DNA from: Liquidambar formosana
Lineage: Eukaryota > Streptophyta > Magnoliopsida > Saxifragales > Altingiaceae
Direction: 5' to 3'
Length of the DNA stretch: 64,000 bases
NCBI GenBank assembly: GCA_039720395.1
Contig: CM077820.1
Span: 47,973,425 to 48,037,424, forward strand
This document shows, in pieces, positions 46,401 to 60,000 of this stretch (position 1 is its first letter; each line of letters begins with the position of its first letter). Both the position numbers and the translations under genes were made by a program. The notes beneath the pieces are model-generated. The model saw only the letters and a list, made by a program, of their open reading frames with translations. It was not told the origin of the DNA and did not search any database.

Positions 46401-48234
46401 CAGTTGTTTTTCCCCCCCTTTTTGTTTGAATAATGTGCATAACAATGTAATGTATTTACATAGATCATCATACATTCATACCCTATGACCATAAACATAC
46501 CTGTGCAAATAATGGCGAGAATTCCTTTGCAAATTCTGAACACATTTCTTCAAATTTCAATATCACTTCAATCTTCAGCATAAAACAATAATTAATCACA
46601 AAGAGTTGACCATGAATCATATGAAAGCAAAGCAATTAAGTGTAAATACAATTCTCAAATAAGTTTACGAGTCCAAAATTTAAAACACCCAACAAGCAAA
46701 TTTTATGCTACACAGCAACAGTGATGCAATCATATCAAAATTACAGAGTGATATCCTTAAGACGTGCCCAATGAAAATCACCATCATCGGTCTCTGATCT
46801 AAAGATCAGCATTTAAAGTGCCATAAGACTATAAGAGAGAAGTTCCAAATGAATGAATAAAAATATTTTACAAGAAATAACAAAAATATGGAGGAGAATA
46901 TTGAATAACCAAAAAGCACAGGCATACATAGGTGTAGATGAAATGGCAACATTTGGATTGATGAAGGTTGGGAAAGAATAAACTCTCATAAGGAACCAAC
47001 AATTAGGTATAATAGGTAATGAAAGAAATAATCGATTGCGATTACTCCAATGTTACATGGGCCCTTTGCTTCACCCTTGAGTACCCTTGTCAACATGATA
47101 TGAGTGTCAGTACTCCTGCCAGACACTTCAAAATAACAGAATATCTTTGAAAGCGAACAAATCCGCCAGCAGGGACATGCATTAGTACCCGACACTCATA
47201 ACCGAGTTCATGTAACAACAGATTTTACCAACAAAAGAAAATAAAAGTTCATTAAAGATGGTAGTAGATGAAATTTTTTTAAGGCTTCGGTTGACATTAA
47301 CTCACTGGAAACACCACTGCTCTTCAAACTGCTAAAAGCAAATTTGCGACAGGCTCACTTTGTTCCCAGTCTCATCTCATGGATATCAAACATAATCGCA
47401 TTGAAATGGATGAAGACATAAAAAATCACACTTGCCAAAGGCATTTTGAAAGGCGTCACTCAACCCCATATATCGTCTTTATACATCCATTATTTACAAG
47501 CACTTGTTTCAAGAGATATCTATGGAGCTAGAATGGTTGCAACACTCTTCATTGAATAAAGGCAAAATGCAAATGTTTCTTTGAGAGATCCTCTACATTT
47601 TACTTTATCGATTTAGGAGGGCAGAAAATCAGACGCAAAAATAATTAGGGTAAATTACATTTGGACCTACTGTTCTTTAGTGAAAATACAAGTGCCCCCT
47701 ACTTTGAAAAATCACACTCCACGCCCTTTTCATTAAGACGTTAACAGAAGTTGTTAAATGACTTAATACCGTTAATGAAATGTTGTGTTCCATTCCATCT
47801 GATGCATTCATCATATTTTAACCTTAATAAGTTTATTATGGCCTTAATAAAAGTTAAATATTAAAATTTAAATTAGAAATCCAATATCGTCTCACTATGT
47901 GGCTTCTGATTTAACAAGGAAAGTGCTTTTTAAAAAATTTGGTGATAAAATACCAATGAAAATCGGCAGATATTGGTCAAAGAAATGATTGTAAGTACAA
48001 ATCACCAAATTAAAAATAACTAGCAAAGAAGACGAAGAAAAACATACCTCCTCATCTACACTTGGTAGATAATACTTTAAAAGTTTTTGCCACGTGGTAA
48101 TTAAGCTAGCAGCATTCATAAGCAATTCACCTGAGAGATGACCATATAACACATTAAATATAAAATATGTATGAATGAGACATTCTTGTAGAATACCAAG
48201 TATAAATCGCACAACGAATGACTTCAGCTATATG

Positions 48235-48279
<45 letters not shown>

Positions 48280-51200
48280 CCTATCCTGGGCTAGCACAAA
48301 CTCCAATTTTTCAAACACCACCCCCCAACACCCCCTCCCAAAGGGGGAAAAAAAAAAAAAACACCCTCATACCAACCAACCCAAGCAATAGCTTAAAGCC
48401 CTACCCCAGTTTTGAAGACCCAATAATGTGACAGAAAGCTTTAGTAGAAACAGTAAACCATGCACTATCAATAGTGGATACAGTATGCCCCTAAAAGGAT
48501 AAATGTTTCAAATGGTTGAGGCCATGGCCAACCATGCTCAGTCATTCAAGATGCTAGGTGACGAGAAATGACATGTCCATAAAATGAGCATGCAGAATGA
48601 GGATGTTGAGATGGATAACTGGAAATATAACAAAGGAAAAAATTAAAAAAATGAATGCATCCATTAAAAACTAGAGGTAACACCAATTGAGCACAACTTT
48701 TGTATGTGGAAAAAAAAAAAAAAAACAAAACAACAACAACAACAACAACAAACCAAAAAAAAAAAAAAAGAAACAAATCCCTAATCTAAGTGATGAGGAT
48801 GGCAGACACATGCGTCAACAGGGTGGTCCAATACGGCCTATTGACTTGAAGACCTAGGCTCTAGCATATTTTAGGCAAATTTATTTTTTATAATAATGAA
48901 GTTTTGCCTTTTAAATTCCTAGGTTAAGTTTTTTCTTTATTTGATGTAATTGGGACCTATACATAGGCTCCAATATTCTCTTTAATAGGGATCTTATTAT
49001 GAATTAAAAAAATTGGGTTTTCCCATATTCTAGGGTTTTGCTTCTTCTTTGCTTCTTGCTTGCTTCTTTCAGCTTCTTTCTTCTTGCTTCTTTCTCTTTT
49101 TTACATGTTTTGAGGGTTGTCCTGCATCAGCTTGGTATCAGAGCCAAGTTTTGAAGCGACTGCTTTATTCTAAATATTTGTTTCGTTGGGAAGGTCGCGT
49201 TCAATATCTCTACTCCAATCCAAACTCGAGGTCGAGTTTTTCTCTGACCCCAGGAGAGTTGATGGGGACGACAGACACATGGGTCAACAGGGTGGTCCAA
49301 TACAGCCTATTGACTTGAAGACCTAGGCTCTAGCATATTTTAGGCAAATTTATTTTTAAGAATAATTAAGTTTTTGCCTTTTAAATTCCTAGGTTAAGTT
49401 TTTTCCTTATTTGATGTAATTGGGACCTATATATAGGCTCCAATATTCTCTTTAATAGGGATCTTATTATGAATTAAAAAAATTGGGTTTTCCCACGTTC
49501 TAGGGTTTTGCTTCTTCTTTGCTTATTTCTTGCTTCTTTCAGCTTCTTTCTTCTTCCTTCTTTCTCTTTTTTACATGTTTTGAGGGTTGTCCTGCATCAC
49601 TAAGAGCTACTCTTTTATGCTTTGAAGCGGTTTCCAGATTGAGAATAAACTTTGGGAAAAAGAACATTTATTTCGATGGGGTTTGATGAGGATGTTTACA
49701 AGTTAACTGTGAATCTTAGCTGTAAAATTTGGGTGCATTCCTTCTTCATATGTATGTCTCCAGGCACTCCTTCTAAAGCTGAGAGAAAGTAGGATGGTAT
49801 GATAGAGAAAGTAGAGAAAAAGCTTTAGTAACTAGAAAAACATCTATCTTTGAAGGAGTGGAAGGGTGACTTCAATTAAAATCACACCTGCTAGCACCCC
49901 ACATTATTATTTGTCTCTCTTCCAAATTCCAGTTTTGGTGGCAAAAAGAAAAATAATTCAACAAGTTTTTTTTGTGCCAGGGTAGGGGATGAGTTTAAGT
50001 TTAATTTGGTGGATTAGGAAGCCATTTGTTTACCAAAGAATTTCAGAGGATTAGAGCATTTTTTTCTTTCTATAAGAAACATAATCTAATGTATCAATAA
50101 AAATAACCAAGTGGACCAGGAGTCCAACATGAATCTCGCCTCGCTTGGCAAGTGGATTTGGAAATTGGTATTGAAAAAAGAGACTTTTGTGGAGGAGAGT
50201 GATTGTATGAAAGCATAGTTGTGAGGAAGGGGATTGGTACCTTAAGGGGTAAAAGGTAATTATAAGGGTATGGCTTTGGAAAGAAATTATGAATTGATGA
50301 TATTGTAAAAGGGGTGGCTTTAAGGGTAGGTGAGGATAATAGAGTGAGGTTTTTGGTTGGACCCTCGGGGTGGTGTAGAGTTTCCCATGCCTCTCTTTCC
50401 AGATTTGTTAGCTATCACTTCTAACAAGAGAAAATGGGGGAGTGATTATGTGGAGTCAGAGGAGGATGGCATGCATTGGAACCCAATCTTCATTTTTAAT
50501 TTCCAAGATTGCAAGTTAGAAGGTGTGGCTCTATTTTTGGAGAAGCTCTCTCCAACAACTTTATAGAAATGGAGAGGATTCTTTGGCATGGAGACTTAAT
50601 GCTATAGGCATATTCTTAGTTAAATCCTTTCATTTTTCACTCACATCACATGGAACGATTAGAGGTGAGGTGTCTTTTTCATCTGTAAGGATGTGGGTTT
50701 CTTGTGCTTCTTCAAAGGTGGCGTTCTTTCTTTGGACAGCTACTAGAGAAAAATATATCACAGTGGATAATTTAACAAGTTAAGGGTGGAGTATGCCCAA
50801 TGAGTACACCACAAAGGCAGTTGTGGTTGTGTAGGGTTGGTAGTTTGTTGTGGCCTTTTGGCCTTTTCCTTTTCTTTTGGACTCTTGGTCCAATTTATAT
50901 TTATCCTTTTTGTGATTAATAAAATTTGTCTTATAAAAAAAAAAAATGTCAGATCAATTCATAACACCCAACAAACAAATAAATAAATAATCTACCTTAC
51001 TGAATATATAAAAGCAAGGAAAAAATGACTTGTATAATAGAGAACTTACTAGTTGAACTATGAGCAGTTTCTAAAGCCAACTTCATCACTGAATAGAATA
51101 ATGCGCCAGCACAGTCAGTAGATGTCATATTGGATGACAACCTGATGCATTGAACAAGCACAAGTGATATGTTCCTCAATAGGCAGTAATTACTAATTAC

Positions 51201-54200
51201 GCATATAAGCTACATTTATAACTAAGTCAAAACAATCCTGCTTAAATTAAGTTAGGCAAGAGTCAAGATGTAAAAACATTTTCACACAAAAGCTCATAAT
51301 TAATTCATTACAGAAGAACATTTTACCCATTACAAATGAGGACAAGCAGATAGAAAGTTGTCCAAAATGGTTTGATGACGTGCAATAAAGACCAATGACT
51401 ACTGTAAACACCCTATTCATTTTAGAACCCTTTAAGCCCGGTTATTAAGGGGGAATTATTCAGAACTTTGACAAATAATCTTTGACAAGTCAATGTGATC
51501 ACAGCTCAATCGGAGGTAAAAAAATGTGAGTATACCAAATATGCGTAAGCGCCGACTGGAGGTAAAACAGATGTGATTGTACCAAATGTGAGTAATCGCA
51601 TTTCAAATGTGCATAAGCCCATTTCAAGTTGACTAGAGGTAAAACAGATGTGAGTGTACCAAATGTGCATAAGTGCATTTCAAATGTGTGTATGCACATT
51701 GCAGTCAACTTACCTTATTTTCATTTTGGTGTCTTTTTCTTACCTTGTGTGATTGTTACCAATCTTACACTCACTTAGGATGGCTAGGAGGTCCCAGAAA
51801 CGCTACCTAGCCCCTACCAAACCCTAATCCTATCTCTATAAATACATCCTGTTAATCTGATCAAGGGATCTTGTCCCACCACCTCCTACCAACCCTAAGA
51901 TTGAAAAGCAAGACACTAGAGAGAAAACCCTGCGAGGATGGTTGTGATCACGAAGGCTTAAAGAAGAGGATTTGGCAAGGTCTCTGTCTCGTTACCACCC
52001 AAACGTGAGGGCAACATCAATTTACATTCATCCTTAGTTCATTGAATGATTTACAATTATTCCCAGTCATTAGAGATGCATACATACGATGTTTCAACAG
52101 TTTTCATTTTATTGTATGATTAGACTATAGACATATGTAGGTTTTGTGCCTTTAAAATATTCTCTACAAGCATTTTGACACGCATATCTGATAGTGTTAG
52201 TATATTTGATTTATCATGACTAAGTTTTCTTTGTTGGGTTATTTAATTAGCATGTTATTTCATATCAAACCCATCTTTTAGACTTTCTTATTTAATATTT
52301 ATTTATTTGTTTTATATGATTAGATTTTGTTTAGGGGTTAAATCATGTAGTTGCATGGTAGGATATTTACATTTATTTTTAATATATCTTGATCCGTTAG
52401 ATTAGGATTTAGTTTATTTCTTTTTACCTTATTTTCTATTTACCATTTTGTTTAGATTCAGTTTCATCCCTCTTAATCTCTTTTGCTCTTTTAATCGTTC
52501 TCATCATAAGTACATAGATCTAGGATTTAATTATTGTTTTATATTTTTTAAAAAAAATTAAAAATGCTGTTTTCATGTCTCTCACATGCCTAACTACTTA
52601 GATCTGTTATTGTGGATGATTAAATACATGGTGAGATTCATCAGTCTGTCATTTGTATTATGTCTGTGACCATAAATCAAAGGTGCGTACGCACCTTAGA
52701 TTTGTGCATATGCACATCTGCATTATGCACTAACTGATTTTTGGATGCAGGCAGCATGTGATCAATCTATTATTTTGATTATTTTTCTCTTGTATATATT
52801 TTTGCTTCTGTTTTCTTTAATTCTTTCCACTTAATTTATCCATCATCTTTGTGTGTCTTCATTTGTATTAAATCACATATCGCATGGAATAGAGTAAAAT
52901 CTAATTAAAGTCTTTGATTAATTAAAGCCAACAAATATGTATGAGGACCAATTTCGACCGGCATCGTTGGGTGCCTAACACCTTCTCAATCTAGCTCCGA
53001 ACCAAGATAAAAATCCTTGGTAATGACGAGTTAGACCCTGCTGGGGATCAATCGGCTCCTGAATCCAAACCGAGTGGCGACTCCTCTTTGCACTAATCCT
53101 CATGGATTGTTGGCGTATTCTTGAGCCGCGTAGTTAGGACATGGCCCTCACAACTACAATAAAAATAAGTGATTCAATTTGAAGGCATTGCACGAACAAG
53201 AGGAATGCCAAAAAGGCCACAGGTTAAGGTAGGGAGAAAACATATGATAGCCCCTTCTTCTGGGTGGAAGACAATTTTTTTTTTCTGATGGAACCTCCGC
53301 ACAAGGGAACTATAAGGAAGCAAAAAATTACACCTAGCGGGAGATATGTGTACCTTAACCCTCAGGATGAAAACTAAATGGAAGACGTGACAGTGTGACA
53401 GCTTATGATATGACAACTATATCACCCTAGATTGAGCTAAATGATAAAAATGATGTGCAACTAACCTAAATAGATGGAATATAAGGCTTTGTTGAGTTGA
53501 ATTAAGTGAATCTAGTTTTCTTCATTTCTTATACATTAAACGTGTTTCTTATGGAAAGGGAAAAAAATTATCTTCTTTCTCGACATGGTATTTAATAGTA
53601 TTTCCGTAAAACTTACAAAGTGGGGTCCGATGTATGAGAGATTGGCAATGTGAGGTGACACATGGGCGTGATACAGTTGTTTTTTTTTCTTTTCTTTGGG
53701 GTGGGGGGGCTTGGAGATCGGGGTACAAGAAGAGAGGAGCAATCTAGGGGTTAGATCGAACTAAAGCTTGACAGTGACGCAAAAATGTATGGAGTGAGGA
53801 TTTCAGCTCCAAGATTTCTAGATCAAACAAATGCCGAATCTTGTGAAAAAAAGAGAAAGAAATGCGAGCAAACAAGCAAGCCCACACGAGAGACAGAGAG
53901 AGAGAGAGCAAGCACAAGTGAAAATGACATCTCTATTCATAGCTTATGTTAGGATAATGAAAGTAGGGAAAATCTTCGTTAAACTACGTCATGGATCTAA
54001 AAAAAACAAAATAAAAATTGGGCAGTATTCTTATTTATCTTCTTTCCAAATACTAAACACAAGTCTACATTTGAAACTTCCAATAGAAATTGAAATATTG
54101 AAATTTGATAAAGGTTGCCTAAGTATATTTCCAATATATTTGTCATCCCAGATGAAGTATAAAATGACCCAGCTTATTAAGGAAAAGTAATTATAAGGTA

Positions 54201-57038
54201 TAACATACCGTAGTGAGTTCACTTCTAAGATAATATGGTCTTCTTTAACGCTTTCATTCACAGCCCTTAGAAAAGTTGCTTCGACCTGCCAATAATAAGG
54301 GACAAATAAAAGTATTTGTCATAAAACATGAATTTAGGATCAACATTTCAAACAACAAATTGATCACCTCTTTCTCAAAGTAGACAGATTCATCTCTAGA
54401 ATCTTCATTATCATCATCTTCAGAATCAAAGTCATGCTTCAACTCTCCTGAAGGTGGGAGGACATTGCCATCTTGAGCTGATAACTCCAGCTCATCATCT
54501 GTAGTTTGCATAACTTCAGCAAGCTTATCTGCAGGAATGGGTGCCACTGAATGCCTCCACTCTTCTTCGTGGCCTCCTTCACAAACCGACCAAATGTAAC
54601 CAACCCCACCAGTACCAACCTAAGAGATCAATATCCACTGACATAATAAGATACACAGATTCATTCAGATGTACTATCAATCAAACATTAATTTAGACTA
54701 GGGCCCATTCATTCATGGTTTAAAATTAGTCATTGTAAGTCTCTATTTAAATTCAATTAATGAAGATTACAGAATTTTCTGCTCGTTGTGAGCGATTCAT
54801 AAACTCCAAGGGTGTGAGACCATCTTTATGTGTGATTCCTGAACCCTACTTTGGTAGGCTTATCTTCTTCATCTTCTTCTCTCTACTATTATATTATTTT
54901 TATGCAACTAAAATTTGATTTCTCAGCCACCGACCCTGCCACACCATTCTCATCAGTAAACTACACCCTAAAGCCACCTAGACACCCTGGAATAGTTGCT
55001 GTCCAGAATTTTCAGCAGCTTATTCCTTGAATTCCAGCAACCCTTGCTTTCAGTCCTTAGTCTATCTTCATATTCAAAAGACCCTCGCCCTAAACACTCA
55101 ACCATTGGCACTTTCCCCAGTTTTTCCTACATTAATAGGTAATTTCGAAGTATGATATTCTGATATTCCTAGTGTACCAAAGAAAAAAGTGGTCTAAAAG
55201 GTAGATTGTTCCATACTACATCAAATTCCCTTCCTTTGTCATGTTTTCTGATTTATATTCCACTAGTAGTACTACTATTCTATGTTGGAACCTCGTAACA
55301 AAATCTTTTAAAATGGAAAGAAAGTGATTCCCTAATATATTTCCTGCAGTTGAGCACATCTCAAAAGTTCCTTCAATTCTTCTCTAGGCTTGGATCACAG
55401 TTGCTCTACCATTTGGCAAAGGAACCAAACTATCCACTATGAATGTCACAGAATCTACCTGAATATTACATGTATTAAGAAGGTTAAAAACATTACAGTA
55501 AACAAATCTCTGATAATTCCCTTCGCCCACCCCCCACCCCAACTCTTTTTTAGATTTGGACCTATATAACATCCCTACTTATCCACCAGCTGCCCTCCAT
55601 GTTAAAGACCCATTTTATTCATCTATCCCGGGCTTCCCCACAGTCAATATCTTATTAACTACAGAAACCAGTCCAAAGCTGTTCCACAACAAACAACAAA
55701 ATTTGAAAATTTTCACAGAACACATGAGAACACCTCCAGTATGGATTTTTCCCACAAAATTACTCGAAAATCTCCCAATATCCATTGTAAGAATTACCCA
55801 ACAAAAGTTTATACTCCCCCAAACTACACCACTATCCTGGAAAATGAAGTTCTCTCCAATTGATCCTGAAGATAATAATGGTATATGTTTTCCATCTTCA
55901 AAACAGACTGCTAGTTAAGTAATGCGAAATTGAGACTTCTTATTACACTCTAAGTTACAAGCAATACATTCACTTACATTATTACTTTTAGAAAGGCTTC
56001 CAGAGTTCCAATTGTAGAAGTTTCCACCCATAGTACATATTCTAGCAGTAAATTTTTACCTCCCCGTGATTTTTTTTCTTGCAAAGGTTTCTGTGAGACT
56101 TTCAGGGATTGAGTATTCCCCCTTCCCCAGCATCTCTAGAATTTTAAAGCAAGTTTAGGCTACCCTTCCCTGTATGGTTTTAAAAGCCCTCCATGACAGC
56201 CATATAACTAATACATCATAGTAGATTGTCATTTTACTAAGTTTTGATCTGGGCAGATTCATACTCCCTTTGCATAGAAATATATAAGTTTGTAGTCACA
56301 GACGTTCCCATTAGGGGGCAACTACTTTCTTTCATAATAATCTGGTAAAGTTGCGCAAATATGAGATACATGCACCCACTCAACGGGGAGTGTTAAAAGG
56401 TACTGAGGGTATTATGTCTATATGATGGGTAGTGCTGGTATTCAAGTATAATATGAATAGATATAGATAGATATATATTTAACAAAGAATAGTCCATTAG
56501 GGTGATATGTCCATAGAATTAACAGACTATCTCTTCTCTCATCTTTTTTCTTTTCTTTCTCCTTTCTCTATCTTCAAAACAGTGTATTAAAATTAGTCTC
56601 TTTGGTGCTTCATAAAAAGTGCTTTTACTAGAATCCCCATCTCAAATTTCACAGAGCCTAGAATATTATCCTTAAGCCGTAAGTGGTATGGTGTTGGAAC
56701 CTTTTTGATATACAAAGGCTTTTTAATATTGTTCACACTTCTAGGACAGTTTAAATGTCTGCAACTTAATGATTAATATTTTATGTATGGAATTAATACA
56801 AATTGTTTGTTAAGGAAATTTATCAAACAATAGACATATATAACTAAGAAATGTTGTATACAATAGGCTTAGGGATTGATATCTGAGAACAGTAGGAAAC
56901 CAGATTCAACAGCTAACCTCAGATGCAGCCCAGCTTCGTCTCTCTGATAATTTGGATATCAATTCCCCATTCAACTGATCAGACGTACTAGTGATGGCTA
57001 CATAACAAATAACTTACAATAAGTGTATATCACAACAG

Positions 57039-57087
<49 letters not shown>

Positions 57088-60000
57088 TGTAATAAAAGTT
57101 AACTTGTCCACAGAGATTTGCATAATATTATATTTAAAAAAGGGGGGGAGGGGGGGGGGGACTCCATAGCAAACGAGAGGATAAAAATTCCATTTGCACC
57201 TCGTTAGCAGCAGAGATAAGCGTGTGTAGCCTTAATGTTTTAGTTTCAAAATTTAAAACTACAATGAACATTCATTTGGCCACATTTCTACACCTATTCC
57301 AGCTATGCTTCAAAGGGGGATATTAAAGAAGATGTTACCGATGGAATTAGAGCAGCATGCAGTAGACTACCATTGGAGTTTTGTGCGATAGCCAAAATGA
57401 GAATGTTGAGAAGTAGCAAACAAAGAAAGAAGAAACAAATCCCTTGGTGAGAAGATAAAACTACCACAGTAACACCTATTAGAACAGGATTAAAAAATCT
57501 CACCTATCATGGTCTGGTCATGGGCAATGAAGACCAATGAATGCAGCAATAAAGATGAGAAACTGATTCAGACTAGAGGAGCCCAAACAAAAGTGGATTT
57601 TTGAGGCAGTAAATAAGACATAATGGCCTATGATTTAAAGAGAATGTGGCCTTAGAATTAAGAGAGTAGATTCCCATGAAACCAAGAAGAGATTCGGAAA
57701 GTTTATATAGGTATAAATTTGTATTTTTTATTTACTGAGCGGAGTGCATTTTTTGCTTCTTAAACACCACATACTTGTCTCATATAAATTTTATTTACAA
57801 TATTCTGATTCTAAATTGCTTATTAGAACCTATTCTATTATTTTCCACATTTCATTTAAAATTTTCACGTTTTACTACTATTTTTGGTCATTTCTCTAAA
57901 TCAATATTGAACTTTTCATTTCTCTCAAGTCTCAATATTACGCTTTTATTGGAGCCTCAATATATCCTTCAATCTCAAAATTTAAGTCCTTGGTTTTACG
58001 TTGACCGTCAACTTACCACAGCCTTCCTCCTTTTTTGAGCTTGGGACTGGCTGGGGGAAATAAAAACATTAAGCACGGCACAGGTGATAACAACCTATAT
58101 ACATGTGTGTGGGAGCACGTGCGTCTGTTGATGTAAATCTAGTAAACAATCCAAAAGATCAAGTTGCAGTATGTAAAGCATGAGAAGTTACATGGAATAT
58201 CAGCAACCCCACTGCTCTGGTCAGCATACTCCAGTTCCTCATCACTATCTTGCTTGATTGGCTGTTGAAGTAACGATACCTTCGAGTACGCAGGAACCAC
58301 AAAATGTTGTCCAATTACAACCTAGAAGGCAAGAAAAACCAAGACTACTTATAAACTTAAGACAGTAGAAATCAAAAATTCACTAGAAGACCTTAACTTA
58401 TAGACCTTACATCTTACAACTATTACATTAATGAAAATACTCAAATGAATAGTAACATAAATAAATATTTTCACATGAAATTGTACAAAGAGTGCATGTA
58501 ACTAATCACAGAACAAAGCTTAACCTGATGCACAAGGACTGGACTGCCACTAGGAAAAATGAACAGTAGAACTTTTGAAGGAGTTGAAAAATCAATTATT
58601 GAACTTAAATCCTCCTTGATTAAGAATCTTTTTTGTGGTTTTCTAGTCTTGCTAATAGTCGAAAGCTTTCTTTTATACTTTTTGTAGACGATCTTAAGCT
58701 TTAAGGGGTCTTCTTTAGTGCTTGTATATGACTCATGTACTTGGGCTAAGCCTTTTGTTTTAATACACATTTACTTCATCAAAAAAAAAAAAAAAAAAAA
58801 AAAACAATTTCTCAGGCATACCTAACAAAATTTTCAAGCTTGACATAAAAAATCATAATAAAGAGAACGACAAATGCCTTATCCCCACTATTTGAAGATC
58901 ACAACTTGCATCATGTTCGGCTCCTCAAGTTGGTCAAAGCCATCTTTCGGTTAAAAAATCAATTTATACATACTGGTTTTTTTTTTTTTTTTTTTTTTAA
59001 ATTTTACCAGCAACAAAAGAATGTCATTAATAATAAAAGAAGGGGAAACACAAGAGGACAAGAGGTCCACCTAAACACAAAAAACAAAAGAAAAGCATAG
59101 GTATAAATGAAACTAATGGCAAAAAGCCCTCCAATCAGATTTTAACATGAACAAAAGAATATCAACCAACTCATTTGAGAAATGAGCCCAAAAAAAAAAA
59201 AATCCAAGAAATGAACCTCATCCCACAAACTAAGGAAAACTCCCAATCCTCAAAAATCATTGGATTCCTTTCAAGCCAAATGACCCAAAATACTGCAAAC
59301 ATAGCACATCTCCAAATAATTTCTGCCTTTTCACCACTTCCAAGGTCCCAAAAAGAGTCTCGGACATCCTCAAAACACAACCCAAACGAACCCAAGATTC
59401 ACCGCCAAGACTAAAAGTCTCTCCCACAACCATAGAGCCAAAGGGCAAAATAAAAAAAAGATGGTCAACGCTCTCCACTGCCCCTTTACACATAACACAC
59501 CACCATGGACATAAATTAAGGAAAGGCCTCCTTTAACACCACATTGGTATTAATCCTATTGTGAACATCGGTCCAAGCAAATACACGACTTTGAGGTGAG
59601 CACTTGCTTTCCAAATCATACCCAAGGGAAGAAAAATGGGAATGTTTGGATTCTCAATCAATTTGTCAAAATATGATTTTTTTTTTTTTTTTTTTTTTTT
59701 AATGAAGTAAATATTGTATGAGACAAAAGGGCAAAACCTGAGTACATAAGTCATATACAAGTGTTAGCCATAAGAAGAACTATAGCTAAAGAAAATCAAC
59801 AAAAGAAACAAATGACAAGCTATGGTCATTTGAATGACTATTGTACCACCAAAAAAGAGTATTAACAAAAGTAGATTTGAGCTCTACTAGTGATGTTTCC
59901 TTATCTTCAAAAGTTCTGAGGTTCCTTTCTCTCCTAATGCACTAAAAAGAAAATTAACAAGGGCAAAGAGAATTTGGTAATTCAAACAGCCGTGTAACAA

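Larger units (their letters stand above)
48791..49599 (+). mobile_element. Complete TRIM (miniature LTR retrotransposon), 809 bp
   Basis: Two LTRs (48791-49129, 339 bp; 49260-49599, 340 bp), starting TGATG and ending CATCA, flank only 130 bp. A primer-binding site matching initiator tRNA-Met (TGGTATCAGAGC, 49133-49144) sits 3 nt after the first LTR. A purine tract (CCAGGAGAG) precedes the second. A perfect 5-bp target duplication, CTAAG, lies at 48786-48790 and 49600-49604. With no coding capacity, it depends on proteins supplied by other elements. The two LTRs differ at only a few sites. Confidence 0.95.
48770..50946 (+). mobile_element. LINE ORF2 fragment (RT end to zf-RVT region), split by a TRIM
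   Basis: Just before the TRIM the frame reads QIPNLR, and just after it continues LRATLLCFEAVSRLRINFGK, the region following the RT core in plant L1 ORF2. Further on come PIYYLSLF-like, EAICLPKNFRGLEH and zf-RVT-type RVGEDNRVRFL...WHALEPN stretches with many stops. Poly(A) lies at 50935-50946. The 5' side is truncated in an A/CAA-rich tract. It lies in the eIF2B-epsilon intron 48131-51049. Confidence 0.75.

Noticed and set aside
49049..49318. 89-codon open frame across the TRIM interior
   Set aside because: It spans LTR, primer site and the second LTR, so it is chance coding in a non-coding element.
53831..54190. 119-codon open frame overlapping an eIF2B-epsilon exon in antisense
   Set aside because: Low-complexity, lysine-rich and without domain features. 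It lies largely in intron.
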